Shown here: piece after piece, positions 20,544 through 27,801 of the stretch
Position numbering within the stretch: position 1 is the first letter of the stretch
Layout of the letters: every line of letters begins with the position of its first letter
Source: Mesotaenium endlicherianum
Taxonomy: Eukaryota > Streptophyta > Zygnematophyceae > Zygnematales > Mesotaeniaceae
Assembly: GCA_009602735.1 (NCBI GenBank)
Contig: WELA01002099.1
Span: 304,706 to 332,506 of the forward strand
Direction of reading: 5' to 3'
Length of the DNA: 27,801 nucleotides
The notes under the pieces: model-generated
Databases searched by the model: none
The model's input: the letters and a program-made list of their open reading frames with translations, nothing else
What the model was told of the DNA's origin: nothing
Position numbers and translations under genes: made by a program

Positions 20544-22620
20544 TTGTTAACCTCTAAGCCTCAAGTGTTTTAGGAGTGAGCACCGCCGATCAGTCTAGTT
20601 CCTCTGCTTGCTAGGCACTTACCCTGCAGTCAGTAGTAGCCAGCGCATGCACGACTATGCATGAGCTTAGAGAGCTGCTTCTTGGTCTTCAATCCTCCTC
20701 TAAGTGCAGCCCCAGCTTGAGCTCGACGCCCCACGGGAGCACTTCGTGGGCCTAATGGACTCGGCAGTACTTCTTGGTCCCCACTGCTGGGCCTGCGGCC
20801 AAGCCAACTCTAGCCATGGTCCTGGTTTTGACAGAAAGAGGTGCGGGGTGTTGTCATCGTTACATGCAGATGGTGAAGGGCAGCTTTCCCAAGGGTATTT
20901 TCAACGGGCGTGAGGTTTGCTGCAGCAAGCGCCTCAAGTAAGTGCAACTCGTGGTGCTGGTGGGGTCGGAGGTAAGTTCCACGCATCCTTCTCATTCTTA
21001 CCTTGTACGGCATCGACGGGGTTGGGGGGAGGGGGGGGGTCCAACAAGCAGCCGTGTTTTTCACGGCGTAGGTTTGTGTGTGTAGACTCCTAGCCTGCAC
21101 TGTTACTGGTCGGCAGCATGTGACGCGCCTCTGTTTGGGGCAAAGCCAGCAGTGTATGCTGCGCCTGCCCCCCTCTGGCTTCTTGTGCACAGGTGTGTGC
21201 TGGGGGTAATTCCACTGGGCGGGGGCGCTCTTCTGCAGGGGTCACGGGCACCACCCCCGGCGTGTGGGAGAGGTTGTCCAGGGGTTAGTACGCGGGGCAC
21301 CCACATTGCCTGTCCCCCCCTGCTTTTGTTTGGGGGGGGGGTGGGGCAACGGCAGCTGGCGCCCCCCACCCCCCCTTTGTCTGGTGCATACGGGGGGCAG
21401 CGATAGCCGCCAACCCCTCTTGCTTCAGTGTAGGAGGTGGGCTGTCTGGGGGTTGTGTGCGGGGCTCCGACGGCAGTGGCGGCACCCGCCCTGGCCAGGT
21501 GTGAGGGGGGGGTGGCGCGCACGTGCGCGCTTGTGCCCCTGCATGAAGGCACGTGACTGTGTGCGCTCGTGCCGGCTGACAGGCGCATGCGCGCACAAGT
21601 CTGTGTACTTGCACTCCTGTGTGCGTGTGCGGGCGAGCAGGGGGTGTGCGTAAATGTGCGGCAGTGTGTGTGCTTTGCAGACCGGAGAGCGGGCGGGGGA
21701 GTGGGCATACAGGCAATCATGTGTGTTGGCAAAAAGGGTGAAACGTGCGCGTCGGGTGAAGAAGCAGTAGTGTTTTGTGATGTCCCCTCTCCCACATGGG
21801 TTGCGGTTGCAACTCTCCTAGCTGCTGTCCAAACGCTGTGCGTGGGGGCCCAATGGCAGCGGCTGTCCCCCCCCTGGTTTCATTTGTGCGGGGTTCAACC
21901 GGCTGCAGCTGCACGCCTCTGGTCTGGTGTTGGTGCGTGGGGAAGGGGGGGGGGGATTTGGACCAAATGCACGTGTGCTGTGCGTGGGCACCTGCAAGTG
22001 GGTGGGTTTTTGTGCGTGTGTGGGTGTCAGCGGCGGGGCAGGCAGGTGCCCGTGCAAGTCTCCGTCTGTGCTTGTGCACGTGTGTGCATGTGTGTATATT
22101 TGTATTTTTTTGGTGCGTCTGTGTGTGCATTTGTGCGTGTATGTATGCGTTTCGTGTCTTGGTGTGCATGTGTGCGCGTGTGCTTGGTGTGTGTGTAAAA
22201 CAAGTATATCTCGTCCTCGCTCACTCGTGGTTCTTGTTCAAGCTTCCCAATGCGCTCAGCAGCTGAGCACACAGGCGTGTGTGCATCCTGTGTGTCCATT
22301 CATGTGTTTTTTGTGCAAAAGTGTGTGCATGGGAGGCTCTGGGTGCACACATCTCTGTTCTTGTGCAAACGTGCGTGCATCTGTGAATGTATATATTGTT
22401 GCATGTGTTGTGGCAGCAGGTGCTTGCTTCTGGACTGGTGTGTGCGGGGGCTGTTGAGGGCCGGGACTGTGCGGGGGGTGTGCAAGCAACATTTAATGTT
22501 TGACCTGTGGGAGGTGTGCAGGCAACGTCTCTGGTTTGACTTGTGTCTGTGTGTGGCAGGGGGTGGCAGTGACAGCAGCTGGTTTTAAGCTCGGGCTGCA
22601 TCTGCAACGGCTGCCTCCCC
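20544..22620. repeat. G/T-rich low-complexity block with diverged repeats
   Basis: The plus strand is strongly enriched in G and T, with long TGTGTG, GTGCGTG and poly-G stretches. Related words recur, such as GGCAGC/CGGCAG followed by a C run, then TTTGTG. Near 22480-22550 two adjacent copies of TGTGCA(A/G)GCAAC followed by TTTGAC suggest decayed tandem repetition. Frames of 200 residues and more exist on both strands but are Cys/Val/Gly- or His/Thr-rich artefacts of composition. Confidence 0.6.
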
Positions 22621-23403
22621 GCGACAAGTGTCGATTCACTTACAGGTTGAGGTGACTGACTGAGCTTTATGAGCTCAACTAGATCGCAATTTTTCTTACT
22701 TACCTTTTGTCAGTTGGGAAAAGTAGAAGGTAGGCTTTGCATATCATTTGTATGAGCTTTGTTTTGCAACCATGTGATATTATGTCGTGAGACAATAATT
22801 TTACTTGCAATAACGTGAACAAATACAAAAGAAGTGCTAGAATGTGTGTCTTTGTACATTTATTGCCCAAAAAGCAGTCATAGTATATCGACCAAGTACA
22901 TAAGTCGCAACTTCAGTAATACTGCGGATAGACACTTCTCATTGTAAAATACGTATTTCAATCGCTTTTTATGTGTAATGAATATCATATTGCTTATCAT
23001 AACAACCTTCATGAGTTTTTCATGGAGAAGGAGAGAAGAAGTAAAGTTGAGGCACAGCTAGTTGGTAAATATAAACCACAAATAAAAGATGAAATAATCC
23101 AATATTACCTAAACCAAATATGGAATGTAATATGCATTTGGTTATCAATAAATTGTACATCATTTCTAATGGACATAGTAGTTACTTACTCTCATTATAG
23201 TCTGCGTTGTTCACACCTCGCTGCCAGCAACCGTCACCCGAACGTGTGGATGGGGGGAAAAAAAAGTACATTCATTGATAAAAAAAATTTGCGTGCTGAA
23301 TTTTTTATTTGTTGCTGCCCGGCTTACTAAAAAAAAGTACAATTGTACTTTCACATGTGTGATCGTAAGGACTTACCGTCGACGTTCAAACTTAACGTCG
23401 TCA
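22621..23403. other. AT-rich right part of the hAT-like element
   Basis: A 119-codon frame at 22971-23330 (plus strand) is Lys/Tyr/Asn-rich. It matches no transposase motif I know, so no gene is called. Confidence 0.4.
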
Positions 23404-23503
23404 CGTCGACATTAGCACGTATTAAGCGTACTAAGCGTACTAAGTCATTTTTTTACATATCGAATTTAGCGAACTAGCGTACAAAGCGTATGTAGCGTAC
23501 TAG

Positions 23504-23520
23504 CGTACGACGTAACCCTG
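23504..23520 (-). repeat. Right terminal inverted repeat of the hAT-like element
   Basis: The minus strand reads CAGGGTTACGTCGTACG, paired with the left end. It is followed by the duplication copy CGCTGCGG at 23521-23528. Confidence 0.8.
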
Positions 23521-23528
23521 CGCTGCGG

Positions 23529-24087
23529 GGGGCAGGGGCAGGAGTGTAGTGGGAGCAGCAATGCTTATTTGGGCGCATTCTTTGTCCCTCTGGATGGGGC
23601 GTTCGTCGCAAGGGACAGCTGCGGCTCTGGGGTACGCTCGGGGTGCAGCAGCGCGTCGCCACCTGTGTTGTGATTGGGCACTCGCTGGGGGCCAAGGAGT
23701 GGGCCAGAGTGCGGTGGGCTGTGTCTGCTTTCATTGGGGACCCGAGACCTCATGTGATCCTTTTCTTCACGCTTGCGGCCCAAGTCTCCCACCTGCTCTC
23801 AGGACCACAAGCAGCGTCCCCCTGGTCGGCCTCTCACGCGCACAGTCTCGCATCGTTAGTAGGCAGGAAGAGCGCGTGGCGTCCAGTTCCCCGTGCATTT
23901 GTGTTGCCTCACAGAGGCGTTATGCTCTTTGCCCCCCAGTGCCGTCCGCCCTCCACCCCTTTTAGCCCTTGCTTCCGCTTGTACGACTGAGCCCTCCTCC
24001 TCTCCCTTCTCTCTGTCTCTCTCTCTCTCTCCCCCCCCCTCTCTCCCTTTCAAGACACATCCGGTGGGGCAAGGGTCTCCAGAGAGC
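23529..24087. other. Non-coding flank right of the hAT-like element
   Basis: These 559 bases follow the target duplication. They end in a CT microsatellite (about 24001-24052), and the single undetermined base lies at 24088. No exon was recognised; this may be an intron of the kinesin gene upstream. Confidence 0.4.
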
Positions 24088-24088
24088 N
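24088..24088. other. Undetermined base (N), probable contig join
   Basis: This is the only N in the window. It directly precedes the first base of the large inverted repeat, whose other end is the last base of the window. Confidence 0.9.
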
Positions 24089-25763
24089 TCCCTCGGGCTC
24101 TTCCTTCCCCCCCCCCCAACTCCTCACCCAGCTCTTGACTCTTTTGTTCTCTTGCACTTGCAATTGCGCTCCGCTCCGCTCTCCCGCTTAGCTGCACGAC
24201 TCGCAGGAAGGGAAACGGGCATTCTTGCAACAGAGCAGCGCCTGCTCTTTCGTGAGCACGAGCTGGCGGAGGAGGCGAGCCTGGAGCATGACGGCGTGAA
24301 GGTGGACTGCATGCTGCACCTGCCACCTGCTGTCGCGCCTTCGCAGCACCTCCTGCCCCGAGGTGTGAAGCCTGGTGGCCGACATCATCGACTCCATCAA
24401 GTGCATCACCGCCCTCGAGCAGCGGGTGGCGGGGGCAGGTGCGGCAGCGGCGGCAGATTGTACACGCGCGTCACCTTGAACCCTCCCCAGGGGCCTCCCC
24501 TGAGGCCCCACCTGACCCACGCATCGCTGGCCCACCTGAAATCTGCCGCCCTTGGATCGGCCCAATCTACAACGACGGCGACAGCCCTCTGGTAGGTGGC
24601 GGCGCCGGCTGCAGCCGTTCTGAGGGAGGGCGACGGCGCTGCCCGCTCGGGCAGCGGCAGCCTCGCCCGGAGTTAGGCGCGCTCGCCTCGTCGAGTGGCG
24701 GCGGCGGTAGTACAGATGGCCAAGTGGCGGCGGGGGAGCGATTGCTGCCAGGGTCTGCTGCTCTTGCAGCATCGCCTCGTGCTCAACGTACTCATGGCGG
24801 CGCAGGCCTGCATGTGCCTGTGCAGCGTCCTCCGCCTGGCTGCCACCTGTCGACAGCACTCCCAGCCAATTGGCAATACCTGTCAAGGTGTGGCTCGAAG
24901 GGACACCTGGCAGCAGCCGTGGCAGCAGCCGATGGCTTCCACTGCAGCGCCGTCAGGACACGTGGCGATGCTCTAAGGGCGCCTGGACTTGGTAGATGTG
25001 AGAGGAGCAGCTTGGGGCGGGGGAGGGAGAGACTGGGCGGCGGGGTGGGGCTGGAAGTGCCAGAGAAGAAGGGGAGGGGGAGGAAGAGAAGAGGACAGGG
25101 GGGGAAAGAGAGGGGAGCGAGAGCAAGAGGAAGGAGGAAAGCTTTGGGATTAGAGAGGGCTCGGGGCTTGGAGTTGACTGCCCCTCTCACGTGACGAAAC
25201 CCTACATCAGAAGCACTAAACCCTGATCTCGGGACCCCCCTGCAACCCCCCTTCCTGCTGCCATGTCTCTGAGAGAAGCCCGGCCTGAACCCTTTCAGGC
25301 CCTGAAAAATAGTCCCCCTCTTAAACCTCAAACCTGAAACCTGAGCCTCTGCTACTCACCTTGCCTTGTGGCCCCACCCTCGACCCGGTACCAGCCCCAA
25401 CGCCAGCTTGGCGCTAACCCTAGCGCCAGCTCAGCGCTAGCCCTAGCGCCAAGAGTTTTGCCCATGCCCTGGCAGAGCCTCAATACCCATGGCCCCATCT
25501 TGTGCCAAGTTGTGAGTGACCAGCGATGTTTGGTGAGGGCCTTTCAGCCAACGGCAAGTATGGAGGGGCTGGCAGACAGCAGGACAGGTGTGCCACCTGG
25601 CGCGGTCGGCGCTCAGCGCCCTCACCGTCAGGCCGAGCCCTGGCCTCGCGCGCGCGTCGCCGTGCGAGCATGTGTGCGCCCTTGTGTCCCCTCTCCTGCC
25701 CTCTCCCTCTTCTCCTCTCGCCCTCTTCCTCCCTTCTTGTCCACCTCCCTCTCTCCTTTCCTC
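24089..25763 (+). repeat. Left arm of a giant inverted repeat
   Basis: Each position x pairs with 51890-x. The arm is the reverse complement of 26127-27801 as far as I checked it: both outer ends, the 11-C run near 24107, and identical long translated frames of 251, 232 and 179 codons on opposite strands. The arm contains a GC-rich 5' part, a low-complexity purine tract (about 25010-25140), a small repeat cluster (25398-25452) and a pyrimidine-rich inner end. No protein family is recognised in its long frames. Confidence 0.93.
25398..25452. repeat. AGCGCTA-CCCTAGCGCC repeat cluster (mirrored at 26438-26492)
   Basis: About two and a half imperfect copies of a 24-base unit built on GGCGCTA...TAGCGCC, so each unit is itself partly palindromic. 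It occurs once in each arm of the large inverted repeat. Embedded CCCTAG strings resemble telomere repeats only superficially. Confidence 0.7.
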
Positions 25764-25809
25764 CCTCTGCCTCCCCCCCCGCCTCCCCTCCCCCTTTGGC
25801 GGCGCGCAG

Positions 25810-26085
25810 ATTTTGGAGAAGCAGTACAGCGCGTGCTGGAGGGCGACAGATGGTGTGGGCGCCATCGTGGTCTTGCCCACGCACGAGCTGGCCACGCAGA
25901 TCTTCAACGAGCTGAAGCGCGCGGGGTGCCACCACGCGCTCTTGGGGGGGCTGCTCATCAACGGCCACAAGGAGCTGCAGGCGGAGCGCGAGCGCGTGGG
26001 CGCCCTCAATGTGTTCGTGTGCACGCTCGGGCGGCTGCTGCAGCACATGGATGAGACCCCACACTTTGACTGCTCTCAGTTGCAG
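25810..26085 (+). CDS. DBP4: DEAD-box RNA helicase exon, DDX10/Dbp4-like, partial
   Basis: A 276-bp exon (92 codons) lies between the acceptor gcgcgcag and the donor gtgagc. It begins ILEKQYSACWRATDGVGAIV, followed by PTHELATQIF, LLINGHKELQAERERVG, NVFVCTLGRLLQHMDET and FDCSQLQ. The order and the LLQHMDET signature match the DDX10/Dbp4/Hca4 branch, which acts in the nucleolus in small-subunit rRNA processing. Two core motifs deviate: Ia is PTHELA instead of PTRELA, and Ib is TLGR instead of TPGR. Exons for motif I (AxTGSGKT) and DEAD itself should flank it but are not found in either arm. It lies in the loop of the giant inverted repeat. It is either one exon of a gene broken by the rearrangement or a degenerating copy. 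Confidence 0.8.
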
Positions 26086-26126
26086 GTGAGCGCGTGCATG
26101 CTGGAGGGAGGGGGGGGGAGGCGAGA

Positions 26127-27801
26127 GAGGAAAGGAGAGAGGGAGGTGGACAAGAAGGGAGGAAGAGGGCGAGAGGAGAAGAGGGAGAGGGCAGGAGAGG
26201 GGACACAAGGGCGCACACATGCTCGCACGGCGACGCGCGCGCGAGGCCAGGGCTCGGCCTGACGGTGAGGGCGCTGAGCGCCGACCGCGCCAGGTGGCAC
26301 ACCTGTCCTGCTGTCTGCCAGCCCCTCCATACTTGCCGTTGGCTGAAAGGCCCTCACCAAACATCGCTGGTCACTCACAACTTGGCACAAGATGGGGCCA
26401 TGGGTATTGAGGCTCTGCCAGGGCATGGGCAAAACTCTTGGCGCTAGGGCTAGCGCTGAGCTGGCGCTAGGGTTAGCGCCAAGCTGGCGTTGGGGCTGGT
26501 ACCGGGTCGAGGGTGGGGCCACAAGGCAAGGTGAGTAGCAGAGGCTCAGGTTTCAGGTTTGAGGTTTAAGAGGGGGACTATTTTTCAGGGCCTGAAAGGG
26601 TTCAGGCCGGGCTTCTCTCAGAGACATGGCAGCAGGAAGGGGGGTTGCAGGGGGGTCCCGAGATCAGGGTTTAGTGCTTCTGATGTAGGGTTTCGTCACG
26701 TGAGAGGGGCAGTCAACTCCAAGCCCCGAGCCCTCTCTAATCCCAAAGCTTTCCTCCTTCCTCTTGCTCTCGCTCCCCTCTCTTTCCCCCCCTGTCCTCT
26801 TCTCTTCCTCCCCCTCCCCTTCTTCTCTGGCACTTCCAGCCCCACCCCGCCGCCCAGTCTCTCCCTCCCCCGCCCCAAGCTGCTCCTCTCACATCTACCA
26901 AGTCCAGGCGCCCTTAGAGCATCGCCACGTGTCCTGACGGCGCTGCAGTGGAAGCCATCGGCTGCTGCCACGGCTGCTGCCAGGTGTCCCTTCGAGCCAC
27001 ACCTTGACAGGTATTGCCAATTGGCTGGGAGTGCTGTCGACAGGTGGCAGCCAGGCGGAGGACGCTGCACAGGCACATGCAGGCCTGCGCCGCCATGAGT
27101 ACGTTGAGCACGAGGCGATGCTGCAAGAGCAGCAGACCCTGGCAGCAATCGCTCCCCCGCCGCCACTTGGCCATCTGTACTACCGCCGCCGCCACTCGAC
27201 GAGGCGAGCGCGCCTAACTCCGGGCGAGGCTGCCGCTGCCCGAGCGGGCAGCGCCGTCGCCCTCCCTCAGAACGGCTGCAGCCGGCGCCGCCACCTACCA
27301 GAGGGCTGTCGCCGTCGTTGTAGATTGGGCCGATCCAAGGGCGGCAGATTTCAGGTGGGCCAGCGATGCGTGGGTCAGGTGGGGCCTCAGGGGAGGCCCC
27401 TGGGGAGGGTTCAAGGTGACGCGCGTGTACAATCTGCCGCCGCTGCCGCACCTGCCCCCGCCACCCGCTGCTCGAGGGCGGTGATGCACTTGATGGAGTC
27501 GATGATGTCGGCCACCAGGCTTCACACCTCGGGGCAGGAGGTGCTGCGAAGGCGCGACAGCAGGTGGCAGGTGCAGCATGCAGTCCACCTTCACGCCGTC
27601 ATGCTCCAGGCTCGCCTCCTCCGCCAGCTCGTGCTCACGAAAGAGCAGGCGCTGCTCTGTTGCAAGAATGCCCGTTTCCCTTCCTGCGAGTCGTGCAGCT
27701 AAGCGGGAGAGCGGAGCGGAGCGCAATTGCAAGTGCAAGAGAACAAAAGAGTCAAGAGCTGGGTGAGGAGTTGGGGGGGGGGGAAGGAAGAGCCCGAGGG
27801 A
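26127..27801 (-). repeat. Right arm of a giant inverted repeat
   Basis: This arm is the reverse complement of 24089-25763. Perfect pairing stops at 25763/26127; beyond it the two inner flanks remain loosely similar pyrimidine/purine tracts. The arm stops exactly at the last base of the window, the mirror of the base after the N. Confidence 0.93.

Larger units (their letters stand above)
19912..23520. mobile_element. hAT-like DNA transposon, 3.6 kb, no transposase seen
   Basis: The ends are inverted copies: CAGGGTTACGCCGTACG at 19912-19928 and, on the minus strand, CAGGGTTACGTCGTACG at 23520-23504 (16 of 17 identical). The CAGGG start and the flanking 8-bp direct repeats (7 of 8) are hAT hallmarks. 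Both ends carry clustered subterminal GCGTAC/GTACGC motifs: four in 19912-20000 and five in about 23410-23510, several as TAAGCGTAC. In hAT elements such clusters bind the transposase. No hAT transposase is recognised inside. The interior has mixed sequence with a 10-bp-arm hairpin (20089-20112), a 2.1-kb G/T-rich block and an AT-rich right part. It is probably non-autonomous or gutted. It may sit in an intron of the kinesin gene. Confidence 0.7.

Noticed and set aside
21103..22607. Overlapping frames of 120-230 codons on both strands, rich in Cys/Val or His/Thr
   Set aside because: They follow from the G/T-rich low-complexity composition. No splice structure, family motif or consistent frame is present.
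22971..23330. 119-codon frame as a hAT transposase fragment
   Set aside because: No hAT dimerisation motif, BED finger or other transposase signature is visible, and the composition matches AT-rich noncoding DNA.
24188..25194. Open frames of 208, 232 and 251 codons in the left arm (mirrored at 26696-27702)
   Set aside because: They are Pro/Ala/Arg/Gly-rich, overlap each other on both strands and show no domain. Their duplication is explained by the inverted repeat.
25398..25452. Interstitial telomere repeat (CCCTAG strings)
   Set aside because: The unit is a 24-base palindromic repeat. No CCCTAA/CCCTAAA run is present, and the window end shows no telomere array.

Overview
This is a nuclear fragment from a eukaryote, most likely an alga. 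Two long genes can be read exon by exon. Both are split by GT-AG introns of roughly 200-620 bp, their exons are GC-rich, and they sit among AT-rich, repeat-laden intergenic DNA. One product starts with a secretory signal peptide and the other with what looks like a chloroplast transit peptide. Nothing bacterial (operons, Shine-Dalgarno sites) is visible. The species cannot be named from the sequence.

Layout. (1) 276-5858, minus strand: a ten-exon secreted alpha-amylase (GH13, fungal/TAKA type). It has a Cys-rich insert in domain B, a His-to-Gln change in motif IV and a C-terminal extension that may continue past the left edge. (2) 5859-8459: a 2.6-kb divergent intergenic region with a TATA-like box near each gene, perfect palindromes and a six-copy heptamer tandem repeat. 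(3) 8460-15427, plus strand: an eleven-exon GH31 enzyme, predicted at about 1125 residues. It resembles alpha-1,4-glucan lyase (the 1,5-anhydro-D-fructose-forming starch lyase) more than ordinary alpha-glucosidases. (4) About 16012-18730: a decayed KDZ-superfamily transposase pseudogene. (5) 19651-19686: a 36-bp exon coding the kinesin P-loop. (6) 19912-23520: a 3.6-kb hAT-like element with terminal inverted repeats, 8-bp target duplication and subterminal repeats, but no visible transposase. It contains a long G/T-rich block. (7) 24088: a single undetermined base. (8) 24089-27801: a near-perfect giant palindrome with 1675-bp arms around one exon of a DDX10/Dbp4-like DEAD-box RNA helicase.

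Functionally, the left half is a head-to-head starch-degradation pair. The amylase should act in the secretory pathway or outside the cell. The GH31 enzyme is probably plastidial and would attack starch or maltodextrin either by elimination or by hydrolysis. A residue at the active-site position reported to separate these two outcomes is Asp, which is neither of the usual choices. The right half is mobile-element territory with gene fragments. Its terminal palindrome may be an assembly artefact, because one arm starts right after the N and the other stops exactly at the window end.
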